Of a stretch of DNA of 64,000 bases, positions 17,583 to 27,330 are shown one piece after another (position 1 is the stretch's first letter; each line of letters starts with the position of its first letter). The position numbers and the translations under genes were made by a program. The notes under the pieces are model-generated. The model searched no databases and was not told the origin of the DNA. It saw nothing but the letters and a program-made list of their open reading frames with translations. This DNA is from Actinernus sp. WN-2022 (Eukaryota; Cnidaria; Anthozoa; Actiniaria; Actinernidae), in the NCBI GenBank assembly GCA_030867875.1, contig JAOWCC010000577.1:92175740-92239739 (forward strand), given 5' to 3'.

Positions 17583-18623
17583 ATGATGGATTCTAAACTT
17601 GCGAATATCTTCTATGGGCCTATGGGCTATTGGAAAGGTCACTCTGCAATCGGTAAGCTATCGGTAGCAGCGAAAGCATCAGAAGACGTAGCTAGGAGTT
17701 GGTTGGAAAAGCAATCTATATGGCAAGTATATCTACCACCACCAAAACACATTCCACGACCACATTGGACTGTATCGAAACCAAATGAAGTCCACCAAGC
17801 TGATTTGATATTTCTACCACACGATCGACCTGGGCGTGGACGGAAGCTATACAAGTACGCATTGGTAGTAATCGACGTAGCTTCTCGATACAAAGAAGCC
17901 GAACCTTTGGCATCTAAAGATAGTGGTGAAGTTGCTGCTGCATTCGAACGAATCTATAAACGTAGTCCACTCGAATGGCCAAAGACGTTGCAAGTAGATC
18001 CTGGTAGAGAATTCATGGGACGTATGTCTGAAACTCTAGAACTACATGGTACGAAAGTTCAACGAGGTGAGGCTGGTAATCATAGAGCGCAAGGCTTCGT
18101 CGAACGAGCAAATAGAACTCTAGCCGAGAGATTGTTTGGGTATCAGTATGCACAAGAGATGGTACTTACTTCGGAAGGATCAGATGAGCGTAGTAGAGAA
18201 TGGGTACTTCGTTTACCAATGGTTATCAAAGCCATGAACAGTGAGGTGACTCGACTTACAGGAAAGGAGCCTTCAAATTCTGTAATGACGCAACAAGTAG
18301 ATCTGAAGACTCCTACATATTCACGCACTGTTGGATTGAGAGAAGAGCGCCTACCATTCGACGTTCTAGTTCGATATCTCTATGCACCAGGAGAATTGGA
18401 AGGAGGTGAAAAACGTAGAGCTACTGATCCTGTGTGGAGTTTGCAGATATACACCATTTCGCGAAGTGTAGTATCTTCGGGACAGCCTGTGCTGTACTAC
18501 CTTGTGAAGAGAGAAGGGGAGAAGGACGCACCCAAACGTGGATTCGTTCGTGAAGAGCTACAAGTTGTTCCTAGGGATACGGAACTACCACCAAAAGGAA
18601 TTCTGTTTGTACCTAGACGCTAG
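17583..18623 (+). CDS. Polinton integrase (retroviral-type DDE)
   Basis: ATG 17583 gives 346 aa. The N-terminal segment YGPMGYWKGHSAIGKL is the typical Polinton integrase start. The catalytic core has D74 (VHQADLIFL), D139 (QVDPGREF) and E174 (GFVERANR), with 34 residues between the last two. The C-terminus holds a small beta-rich chromo-like domain (DPVWSLQIYTISRSVV and QPVLYYLVKR). The enzyme cuts and joins element ends to host DNA and creates 5-6 bp duplications, as seen at 7002 and 22524. The frame is intact. It is convergent with the polymerase, and the two stop codons overlap (CTAG at 18620-18623). Confidence 0.95.
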   Translation: MMDSKLANIFYGPMGYWKGHSAIGKLSVAAKASEDVARSWLEKQSIWQVYLPPPKHIPRPHWTVSKPNEVHQADLIFLPHDRPGRGRKLYKYALVVIDVASRYKEAEPLASKDSGEVAAAFERIYKRSPLEWPKTLQVDPGREFMGRMSETLELHGTKVQRGEAGNHRAQGFVERANRTLAERLFGYQYAQEMVLTSEGSDERSREWVLRLPMVIKAMNSEVTRLTGKEPSNSVMTQQVDLKTPTYSRTVGLREERLPFDVLVRYLYAPGELEGGEKRRATDPVWSLQIYTISRSVVSSGQPVLYYLVKREGEKDAPKRGFVREELQVVPRDTELPPKGILFVPRR

Positions 18624-21600
18624 ACAGCGTACTCTATTGGCTCGGTGTGGATTCCATCGGGAAGAACGTATCTTTTATCATAGTAAGCCGATAGCCCAAG
18701 CTTCCGTTGTTCGTAGGTTGTTATACCTTCTGGCAATAGTCGGAAGCCTCGGTTCTTCGCTATGTCGATACTACCCTGGAGGGCTGCTTCGAATCGATCC
18801 CACGAAATATCGTTGTGCCGCCTAGACATACCTTTAGCGGAATACTTCTTGCTGTCACCCGTATCGACGTAGTAGGCTTTCGAGCATAGGGCAATGGCGC
18901 GCTGTCCTTCGAATTCGAGTTTGAAGAGTCCTGGCGTACGACTGCTCCATTCGTCCCAAGCTAGCCATTCCTTCCTTTCGGCTTCGAAATCCTCTCGCAG
19001 TTCCGGTCTTACAACCTCATCGAGGCTATTTCCTGAGATGGCAATGTACGCACTGTCCGTGTCCATCTGTATGTACTCGAAGTCCTTGCGATCGATGTAC
19101 TTGTCGAGGAAGTCGTAGTAGAACTCAAGCATACGCAGCTTTGCGAGCTGGTACACAGCGATACCTACTTGGAAAGGGCGTTTGATTCGGATCTGGTCCT
19201 TCCTACTCTCGAGTTCGTATGCCTCACCAATCTCTTCCAGGTCTTCGAACCAAACACTTCGCAAAGCTTTGTCCACAATCTTCTCGTCTTTTGTATAGGT
19301 GACATTCGTTTGGCGTCCCAAGTCTTCGAGCAACTTTCCATAGGCGCTGTTTCCTAGTAGCTTGAACACATCTGCCAGCAAAGCTTTACTTTTGTCTACG
19401 TCTCCCATGCGTCGCGCCTCAGTGACTTGGTCCACGAACCATCCGAAGATTTCTTTGGGTTCGTAGTCTATCGTGCGGTAGACAGCAGTGATCACTGCGC
19501 CATGGTCTAGATACCAAAGTAGAAGAGGAGCATAGAGTAGCAACTTCTTTCCAGAGAGACTCCCAACTAGCTTCTTTTCCTCGCTGCGCTTTCTACCAGT
19601 CTTCTCAAGGTAGGTCAACATTTGTGGAGGAATTGCTTCCTTGGGGATTTTCTTGTTGGCATCTCCTCAAATTCCTTCCACAATTTCTTTGGTATCTCGA
19701 TGTCTACTTCTGCATATCCAAACCACGTTCCACCACGTAGACATTCAACGAATCCTTCGGTGGCTGGACCTGGATCGTCATAGTGCACAACCGTTTCTTT
19801 TCCACAAGGCATTTCGAATTCCATAGTGGAAAGATATAGGGCGTTGGCATCGTATCCAAGAATCTTACGACACACCTTGGTTCCACCTTGGTGACTACGA
19901 ATCTTAGTTTTTCCCGCTTCGTGGAGTCTGGTGAACACTATGCTTGGACCTCCCACGACAGCGTCTTTCAGCATGTGGTAGGCTTCCTTACTTGGAGCGT
20001 ACATCTCAGCTCCCCTTTCTACGCTACCTCGAAGCAGGAACTGTAGCGAGACTCCTGGGATGGACACTGCATCTTTCAGCATGTCTACTCCTTTCTCGTG
20101 ATAGAAATCTCGCATCTTTTCGAGTGCCTCTAGGAATGGAACTACATCTAGGTTGTTGTAGTATCGTAGCCAGTCTGCAAAGGTCTCCATTCCCTTGTCG
20201 AGAAAGGTGCGCTTGCAGTCTTCGAACTCTGACCTAGATAGTAGGTGTTCTCTTTTCAACTTCGAACCCCATTCTTGATAATCTGGTAATCCAACGTGAT
20301 CCAACTTGTCGGGAGAGTCGAACCACTCATATGGGAAGAAACTCTTTTGCAACTCGCATCCATAGGCAGTGATCCAACGTTCGTAGGAAGTTCCAGGTCC
20401 AAGGTAGTTCATTACATCGAGGAAACGGAAATCGGGAGTCAAGAGAAACATAGTGGTGTTGGCTTTCTTTGCTACCCGGATCTTCGAACAGGTGTCGGCA
20501 ATGATTCCTACGAAGTGCTCCCTGATCAGATTGAGATCGTACCTGCCAGAGTTGAATCCCACTACTGGAACTTGGCTGATCCATTCGTCGATCTTCACTT
20601 GTTGTTTCTTTGGTAGGGTGTCGAAGGAGAATTTGGGTTTATCGAGCCGGTACCATCTTGCCATAGCTACTTGGATTGTCTGTGCTCTTTGCTGGAGTTC
20701 TTCGACGAAGGCAGCTATGAGTTCTTTTGGATCGCGTCGACAGATGTGGGTTGGCGTTCGATCGTACGTGTCGGCAATTGATACTGATATGGGAACGTGA
20801 ACGTTTTCGATGGTCAGGTGGTCTGTTGGTTGTCTTCCTTTTGTCGTGTCGAGATAGGCTTCGAAATCGTAAACTATGGCATGTGGATAGACGGTTTGCG
20901 TTGGAGTTGGAACCGGTTTGTTTTTCTTCTTTGTAGAGCAACCCCAAGCCTCCACTACTACATAACCTGCCTCACGTAGACTCTCCGTTCTTTCGCAGGT
21001 CTTGAGATAGAGCCTCCTTTCCCTAGGGAAGCATTTCGGGCAGCCATGGAAATAGCATCCATGAAATTGGAAGATGGTTTTCGAAAGAGGTTCGTAGCCG
21101 TCGACCGGCGCTCCTTCTATCCAATGCTCTCCACCATGCCCACAAGCTGCATGATGAATGTGTTGCCCAATCCTTTCGGTTTCGCGTTCCAACCAGCATA
21201 GAGCGACTTTGCTGGCTGTGCTCTCTGGCCAGAAGGCTTTTTCGTATGCCGACTGAGGTGCCTTGATCACTTTTCCGGGGCAAACTATCTTTGTTTCTCC
21301 ACGACTGCAACGATTTGCATGGCGTTGAAGGTTCGAGGCTTTTGTGAACCGTTGCTTACAATCGTTGCATACGTAGACACTCCCTAGCTTGTTGATGTTC
21401 TTGATGTAGAAAGCATGTCCTTCGTATATCCCAATCGTTATCGTATGCTTGTAGTGAGCTGCATGTCGCATCAGATGCCAAGCGCCATCCTCCGTAGGTT
21501 CGTACACCCGAATACCGATTCCAAAGTGCAACTCGACTTCCTCCAGCTGGTCTAAGGAAGTTCTGGGAACGTCTTGTGTGAGCGCTGTCAGGCGATAGAA

Positions 21601-22036
21601 GTCCTGGGCAAGTTTTCGAGCTTTGACGCAACACCTATCTACTCTTGCTCCTTCATGCATGGCAAGGCAGCGCCAAAGACATAGGTTGTCGCCATATCGA
21701 TCAAGGGCAAGCATTCCTTTCTTATGGCGAAGCCATTGGGGCAGTGGACCTGTTCCCAACAGAAGCTGACGATCGATCACGACCTTGACATCCACATATA
21801 TCCAACGAACGAAGGCCCATTGGGTATTTGGTCGATTGATGTTGTCGGGATTCAAACGAGCTGTCTCCATGCTATTGATCCACTCTTCTGCATCTCCTAG
21901 GATGTTCACCCATGGAGAGCCTGGGACAGTCTTGGAGAATAGCATCACACGCCCGTCATTGACATTGCGAATTGCGATAGGTGTAGCTGTAGCGCAGGTA
22001 GAAGCTGGTGGTTACCTTTGCAACTAACTTTTCCAT
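18620..22036 (-). pseudogene. polB: Polinton DNA polymerase B, two frameshifts
   Basis: The coding start is best placed at ATG 22036. A 7-bp tandem duplication (ATTGCGA at 21964-21970 and 21971-21977) shifts the frame near residue 22. The long part then runs 21948-19615, and a second shift from a small deletion near 19645-19665 passes to 19621-18620. Landmarks in order: YGDNLCLWRCLAMHEG, a C2H2 finger (CNDCKQRFTKASNLQRHANRC), a FQFHGCYFHGCPKC segment, ExoI VYDFEAYLD, ExoII FNSGRYDLNLI, ExoIII YYNNLDVV, Pol A YDANALYLS, Pol B KLLGNSAYGK, Pol C MDTDSAY and a KAYYV segment. This is the protein-primed-type replicase of Polintons. Either assembly errors or true decay explain the breaks; reads would tell. 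Confidence 0.9.
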
Positions 22037-22047
22037 GATCCTAGGGG

Positions 22048-22197
22048 TCAAATCTCCTGCCACACCTTGGAAGAAGCGCCATCGAATAGTACGGCGCCTA
22101 TCTCCACTCCCTCGAGCATTCCATCTCTCTCATCGAGAATAGCACCTGCCTCTCGAGCTAGACTCCGTGGAAGTGGTTCACTACGTGGTCTCACCAT
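22048..22197 (-). CDS. Small ORF upstream of polymerase, 49 aa
   Basis: A short frame on the minus strand starting MVRPRSEPLPRSLAREAG and ending KVWQEI. It starts about 20 bp after shared upstream module copy 3 and ends 11 bp before the proposed polymerase start. It may be a genuine small protein, an upstream ORF that tunes polymerase translation, or a leader. No family recognised. Confidence 0.35.
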   Translation of the reverse strand: MVRPRSEPLPRSLAREAGAILDERDGMLEGVEIGAVLFDGASSKVWQEI

Positions 22198-22217
22198 TCT
22201 CCCTTCGATATAACCTT

Positions 22218-22267
22218 ACATTACGATAGCTTTAACAGATACTCGAATTTGGATTTTTAGGTGTAAG
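22218..22267 (-). promoter_or_regulatory. Shared upstream module, copy 3
   Basis: On the minus strand, CCAAATTCGAGTATCTGTTA precedes the small ORF starting at 22197, with the same TTATAT-type AT stretch between. It lies inside the right TIR and is more diverged than copies 1 and 2. Confidence 0.5.
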
Positions 22268-22288
22268 GATGTTGCAGAGCAATCGATG

Positions 22289-22352
22289 TCGATATAACTA
22301 TATGTAATCATATCTCTAATAGGATTATCAAGTTGGATTTTTTATGTGTAAG
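22289..22352 (-). promoter_or_regulatory. Shared upstream module, copy 4 (right TIR)
   Basis: On the minus strand the sequence AAAAATCCAACTTGATAATC, then TTAGAGATATGATTAC, aligns with copy 1 as expected of the TIR partner. No gene follows it directly; copy 3 and the 22197 ORF come next. Confidence 0.4.
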
Positions 22353-22523
22353 AAGGTCTAGTGACACTTTGAATGACCACTTAGTACCCAGTAGTATAGT
22401 CGGAGTCAAAATTATACTACTTTTTTGTTGTGCAAGAAAACTCAAAAGTGAATTTCTGAATTCACTTTTTGAGTTTTGTTGTGCAAGAAAAAGTGGTATA
22501 ATTTTGACTCCGACTATACTACT
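22290..22523 (-). repeat. Polinton right TIR with terminal palindrome
   Basis: Inverted copy of the left TIR. The outer 134 bp (22390-22523) is the same near-palindromic module, in the same orientation relative to its end as on the left. The inner part contains a diverged copy of the shared upstream module (about 22289-22352). Confidence 0.9.
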
Positions 22524-22528
22524 TCTGA
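22524..22528 (+). repeat. Polinton target-site duplication, right copy
   Basis: TCTGA immediately after the right TIR, matching 7002-7006. It is followed by the continuation of the BEL integrase frame. Confidence 0.8.
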
Positions 22529-22907
22529 AGAAGACTTTAGCTACAGCCAGATTAACCTTCGAGGAGTTGCTGACCTTGTTAATTCAAGTAGAAGGAGTTC
22601 TCAATTCCCGTCCACTGACGTACGTTTACGAAGATGGCGAAGAACCGTTGACTCCATCACATCTTGTCCTAGGGAAAACGATTCAGTGCTGTCGACGCCA
22701 ACAGAATCACCAGCAAATGAATTCACCCAATCGGAAAGCCGCCAAGGAATGTTGAGACGAGAACGATACCTACAAACGGTCGTTTCGCATTTTTGGAACG
22801 TTGGCAACTTGAATACCTCACACAGCTCCGAGAACATCATCGTTCACGTCGGTAAGGATGGTCCTGTAATTTGTGTGGGAGACGTAGTCTGTGTACAAGA
22901 AGACAAG

Positions 22908-23261
22908 GGGCGCTTTCCATTCAACCAAAAAAAAAGAAAATTCCGGTCAGAAATCAAATGGAACAGTAAAATTTCCGGTTCGAAGTTTCGGAAATTGTGG
23001 ACCACCTCGCGAGGTGGTCCTCTTTTTCCGAAAATTCCGGTTAGACCGAAATTGTCTGTACCATTCAAAATTCCCGGTTTAGATTTGCTGTGATTTGCCA
23101 GTTTTGAGAATTGAAATCGAGGCTACTAATAACCGGGTAGTTTCTGCGAATGGAACGCGTATTTTTCCGACCGGTTTGTCTAATTCGAAAATCCCGTTCC
23201 ATTCGACATTCGAAATTTTCGAAACTTCTAACCGGTCGTTTTGGTTGAATGGAAAGCGCCC
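22908..23261. mobile_element. MITE in BEL tail, TIR GGGCGCTTTCCATTCAACC
   Basis: Inverted ends GGGCGCTTTCCATTCAACC at 22908 and 23243-23261, flanked by AAG on both sides. Removing it restores continuity of the BEL tail at exactly one AAG, so AAG is a 3-bp target duplication. A perfect 22-bp palindrome (centre CTCGCGAG) lies at 22999-23020. No coding capacity. The 3-bp duplication hints at a Harbinger-like relative, but AAG is not the usual TWA. Confidence 0.85.
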
Positions 23262-23543
23262 AAGGTGAAAAGACTAAATTGGAGTATGGCCAGATTTGAA
23301 CGCTTCCTGACGGGTAGAGATGGGAAGGTGCGTGCCGCTGTAGCCCGTGTTCACAACAAGCAGGGAAAGCCGATCGAGATGAGACGACCGATACAGAGAC
23401 TGTTCCCCTTTGACTGAAGTCAGATGAGATGAAGAGAACAGACGTACATTTGTTAAGCATGCTGAACATGAGAACATTATAACGTGAAACTGTCATTAGG
23501 TAGCATCATTAATTGACAACCCCTTGTCAATCAAGGGGGGGAG

Positions 23544-23740
23544 TGTGTTGTAAATAATGTTGCAGGATCACGTGACACTAGACCGCATGGTCAGTGATGT
23601 CAGAGAGCTCGAGTTCAGATTCGTGAGAGAGGGAAGACGGAATTTCTCACGACTTAGACAGAGTTAAAGTTTTGTATTGTTGAGTACGGAATCACATTAA
23701 ACAACCAGTTTATTATTGAGTACAGATTCAGATTATTACA
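23544..23740 (+). repeat. BEL 3' LTR
   Basis: A purine tract (AAGGGGGGGAG, about 23532-23543) typical of a polypurine tract precedes a TG start (TGTGTTGTAAATAATG) and the segment ends in ATTATTACA. The downstream sequence from 23741 matches an unrelated segment at 36308, which fixes the LTR end. Length is about 197 bp. The exact start may be 23544 or 23546. Confidence 0.7.
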
Positions 23741-24277
23741 CCATGGTAACACTCAAGGCCCCAGGCCCATTCAATGAGGAAAATAAATTTCCTAATTTAT
23801 CCTTTGTCAAACACATTATTTCTACTGTGGGCATATCAGAAGGTTTGGAACAGTGTAAGCATTGTATGACAGTAGCTTAAAGTGAATTATTTTGTGTAAC
23901 AGTCATAAAAACTACAATTTTAGGTTCAAGGTGAAGAGAGCCTGGGACCTAGTGTTACCATAGTAACATCTTAGTTTCGGCATAATGATGTGCGTTTTCC
24001 CTAGTACTATACGTGTGCATTTAAGTTATGAAAACAGCAGATAAAGTTAAAAATTAGTCTGTACAAGGGAATGAGCACACTGCAGTTTTGAGAATGAAGG
24101 AATGAAAGTTTATTAATTAGACCATATTTATGTAACCCCTGCAGTATTTGATATAATTTAGAGTTTACTATTCTCAGTAATTAACTCTCATGTAGATCAC
24201 GCCACGTTATTCACCCGCGTTGCATTGAGCCACTTCGTCTTCAGCGGCAGATTTAGAGTTTGGATCCTGGAGTCTAA

Positions 24278-24279
<2 letters not shown>
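23741..24279 (+). repeat. Duplicated segment, copy A
   Basis: 23741-24081 matches 36308-36651 and 24075-24262 matches 43175-43363, with few differences. Between the two halves the other copy carries a 6.5-kb insertion. No coding signal. The 5' edge is the BEL LTR end. Confidence 0.85.
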
Positions 24280-24309
<30 letters not shown>

Positions 24310-24704
24310 TACTCTACCCAAAGTTGGGTAGGGGTGTGCCGCTGGGGCTCTGAAACCATTGCCCTGTTTAAGACAAAACTCAAATTTCCATACCCTGTTA
24401 AAGACAAAGTGTTAAAATTTTCCCTCTATAAGATAAATAACAAATTATCTATACTTAGATGTCAGTGTTTATTGTGATCCTGTATAATGAGTGTCATAAC
24501 TAAATAAGTCTTCAGCAAGCACTAGACTAAATAACGGCACTAGATAAATACCATACCCTGTTCAAGATCTGTCGATGTGAAAATGGATACCCTGTCTAAG
24601 ATCAGAAACTCGAAAAACCATACCCTGTCCAGCGGTCAGCGGATCATCCCCGTATAGTCCATATATGGGAGTCCCCCCCCCCCCCCCCCCCCCCCGGTAG
24701 TCTA
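24280..24704. mobile_element. Non-autonomous hAT-like element, 8-bp TSD
   Basis: The flank TCTAAACC occurs immediately before the G-run (24272-24279) and again just after CCCCCGGTAG (about 24700-24707), an 8-bp target duplication typical of hAT. The ends are a G-run of 29 (24281-24309) followed by TACTC, and a C-run of 23 (24673-24695) preceded by GGGAGT, forming G-rich inverted ends. The interior repeats 'taccctgt(t/c)' several times. No coding capacity. Confidence 0.65.
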
Positions 24705-24710
24705 AACCAA

Positions 24711-26243
24711 TTCATACCACCCTTCAAAATATTGCATTTAGATGCTCATTTATGCAAACAGGAAATAAGAGAACGGTTCGCATGCAAGCCGTCAAAGTCA
24801 TTACGTACAAAAGCCTATATATTAATTACGGGTGACTTGACTTCCGGTATAGCTCGCATTACTCAATCGAAAATCCACGGTTTTGGGAGCTATTTTGCCT
24901 TCTTTAGCGAATAAAACAATTCATAACTTGTTCTTACCCTCGAATCTAAGTTAAGTAACATTTAACCTGCGACTGGAAACAGTTTGGAGTGAATGTTAAG
25001 ATTTAGACATGGGAAAATTGCATTTTCTTACGACCTTGGAGTGATTTTTTACAAGGAGTTACTGGTTTAGGAACCACCAAGCAGAGAAAAACTGGGTTTA
25101 TTTAGCTTGAATACGCATGCTTGAACTGAATTCTTAGCCTCGGATTCAAATAGTATGCTATTGAAGTCTGAGTATCGGGCACCAGACGAGTCGATGGTAG
25201 CGTTGTCGTTCGACAACAAGTCCGATGAACCTCCAGTACGCAGGACCTGCGCAAGCTTTAGATCAGTAAGACGATGTGGGGGGACTGTGCCAGCCAACAT
25301 TGCTCATAATGTCGGACAACTGACTCCCAGACAAGGCTAGAGTAATAGCAGTAGTAATGTGATTTGGGCGCAGGCAAGGTTGAATTGATCCAGATATAAA
25401 GGTGGGGATGAGACTCTACGAGACTGGAAGGCGTATCTGCGAGGTGTGGCGATCGTCAATTCGTATAAAGAACACGGGATGCCAATGGACCGCAAACAGT
25501 GGGAAGCTATAATAGGCCAGTGGTATGATAAACAAACGCCGAGAGTTTCCACTCAAACGGAATGGTATTACTTGTGAAGAACCAGCCATTCCACTCAAAC
25601 CCAAAGAACGTTTTGCTAGAATGTTAGAGGACTGGGACATTGGTCGAAACCGGATTTATCATCGCAGACGTTTGGTAAGAGTCGCGCTCTACGTAAAGGG
25701 GTAAATCACGCAGGTGGTCAAGAGAGAACGGCCATAAGTTCAATAAATGATTGTCGTTACAGTGAGGGGCATGACAAGGTGCGGAGGTTTGACTTCATCT
25801 ACCTTACCCCACACTGAGATAGCACCAGAGACGAGGCGTCGAAGAATGGTGTCCAAACGGAGCGCAGGAACTATAATTGTAGAATACACACCGAGGTGGT
25901 ATACAGCCGAGGAGTTAAAATGCTCACCCCGCAATTTTCCTTTGAAATGCCTAAAATAGTGCTGTATCTAGACTTTATTAACTAACCAATCGAATACAAT
26001 TAAATACAATATCCAATCTATAAGACGCAAGGGTTATAACCAATAGGGAAACATATATAACCGATCTTCGTACGTCAAGCAAAAATATGTTGGATCAAAT
26101 AAACCCTAATTATACTGCGATCTATGAGACAAACAAGTAGTAAATACTAAAGACGCACTAAACGTTAACCACAACGTAACTGACTCCATGCTAGGAAAAA
26201 CTGAAAATTGTGAACAATGACATAACAGTCAACGGGTAAGGAA
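24711..26243. other. Unassigned stretch with a GC-richer coding-like block
   Basis: 24711-25150 shows nothing I recognise. 25155-25960 is GC-richer than its surroundings and holds several short plus-strand frames in a row: 25155-25340 (ending RRCGGTVPANIAHNVGQL), about 25397-25567 (DETLRDWKAYLRGVAIVN), about 25576-25704 (PKERFARMLEDWDIGRNR), and 25747-25959 (RRRRMVSKRSAGTIIVEYT). They look like one broken coding region with frameshifts and stops. No family recognised. 25961-26243 is AT-rich without signal. Confidence 0.35.
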
Positions 26244-26245
26244 TA

Positions 26246-27042
26246 CCGTGTAGGAGTTTAATTTTGCGGGAGTTAATTTTTGCGGATTTTGCGGATTTCC
26301 TTCGATCCGCAAAAAAAAACTCCCGCAGAAAAAAACTCCCGCAAAATTTTCCGCCGCAAAAATATACTCCCAGAGAAAAAATTGAAAATCTTGTTTTAAT
26401 GGTTATATCGGGTTAACAGCAACTTTTTAACATTGAACATAATAGGAAACGCCAGCCAAAGTTAATAAAATACATTTTTCTTCTCACATAGCCGGCTTCT
26501 CACGGAAAACCGTACTTTCCCGCTTCTGTGCCACGTTCAACGTCAGTTGTCGTAAATAAAGACTGACAACATACAGTCAATTCCAAAGTACATGTACGCA
26601 ATGGATTAATCTACAGACTTAATTCCTGCAGCAAATAAAGCGTGCTCTCATAACTCCGAGGCGACCGGCACAACAGGCATCTGTATTCCCGATTCAACTC
26701 CAGACACGTCCTCAAAAGAAACGGAGACTGTTATCATAATCGACTAATACGTTTTTACAAGAACGTACAATAATTCCCTCAGGTTTTGTCGTTGTTTTTG
26801 TTCATGTTGGCGCTAGAACAACAACTATAGAAACTTCCCGTCGAAATTGTAAGTCAGGAAGTAAAATTTCAATTTAATACCGATACTGCCTTGAATTTTA
26901 TTCATACTTGACCAGAAATCCGCAAAAATTTCCTCCCAGCAGAAATTTTATCTGTCTCGATCCGCAAAAAATTCCTCCCGCAAAACAAATTGAGTCGGCA
27001 ATCCGCAAAATTTTCCTCCCGCCAAAATTTCGTCCTACACGG
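26246..27042. mobile_element. TA-flanked MITE, copy 1 (TIR CCGTGTAGGA)
   Basis: Ends CCGTGTAGGA and TCCTACACGG flanked by TA on both sides (26244-26245, 27043-27044), as for Tc1/mariner-type insertion. The subterminal zones are full of GCGGGAG and TTTTTGCGGAT motifs. An almost identical copy lies inverted at 47208-47969. Confidence 0.85.
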
Positions 27043-27069
27043 TAGCTGACATGGAAGTATACCTAAAGA

Positions 27070-27330
27070 GATGGGTAAAACACTCCACAAATCCGAATTG
27101 ATGAGTCGAAGCACATATAAGCTAACGTATTCCTGGCTATGAAAGCCGCAACCGTGCACAATATCTGGAGCCGACTTATGGAGTTAGGAAACGGCACTGC
27201 ACAAATCCGACTTTGTGAAGCGAAGCACGTATAAACCAACATATTCGTGGCTATAAAGCCCGAAAACGTGCACAAACTTGGGAGCCGACCTAAGGGGATG
27301 GGAAAGCACACCACAAATCCGAATTTTAGA
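27070..27330. repeat. 118-bp tandem duplication
   Basis: Two full units and part of a third: 'cacaaatccga.tt...gaagcac(a/g)tataa.c.aac.tattc.tggctat.aa' through 'gtgcacaa...ggagccgac'. No coding signal. Confidence 0.7.

Larger units (their letters stand above)
7007..22523. mobile_element. Polinton/Maverick, full length, 15.5 kb
   Basis: Large virus-like DNA transposon bounded by TIRs of about 230 bp beginning AGTAGTATAGTCGGAGTC. The insertion splits the BEL integrase and is flanked by TCTGA at 7002-7006 and 22524-22528; a 6-bp TCTGAA can be scored if one terminal A is shared. It encodes the Polinton hallmark set: DDE integrase, family B DNA polymerase, packaging ATPase, and capsid protein candidates. 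Most genes are open; the polymerase is broken. Gene order left to right: F-box/ankyrin, Cys-rich, zinc-ribbon factor, two minus-strand virion-type genes, a 563-aa gene, two minus-strand genes, capsid, ATPase, four small genes, tandem array, integrase, polymerase (minus), small ORF (minus). I did not find an adenovirus-type cysteine protease. Confidence 0.95.
22524..23417 (+). pseudogene. pol: BEL/Pao integrase C-terminal part, after Polinton
   Basis: Directly past the Polinton the frame resumes with the conserved BEL motif TFEELLTLLIQVEGVLNSRP and the LTPSHLVLG segment. A frameshift lies near 22720-22750. The C-terminal chromo-like tail VGDVVCVQEDK is then cut by a MITE at 22908. After it, from 23262, the tail continues (GRDGKVRAAVARVHNK, RRPIQRLFPF) to TGA at 23415-23417. 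The match of reading frame across both insertions shows that each one landed in an already existing BEL copy. Confidence 0.85.
2302..23740 (+). mobile_element. BEL/Pao LTR retrotransposon, interrupted and decayed
   Basis: Gag, protease, RT, RNase H and integrase appear in BEL order on the plus strand. A 3' LTR of about 197 bp lies at 23544-23740. At the 5' side only 'ttattaca' (2302-2309) matches the 3' LTR end, so the 5' LTR is almost wholly missing or replaced. The element is split by a Polinton at 7007-22523 and by a MITE at 22908-23261. In-frame stops and several frameshifts in gag and pol show that it is dead. The 3' LTR abuts at 23741 a segment duplicated at 36308, which marks the 3' insertion point. 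Confidence 0.85.

Noticed and set aside
7007..22523. Interpretation as a contaminating free virus genome
   Set aside because: Target duplications and the resumed BEL frame show integration in host DNA.
24207..24407. Minus-strand frame with poly-Pro (also at 45672-45860)
   Set aside because: Poly-Pro comes from the G-run of the hAT-like element; repeat-derived.
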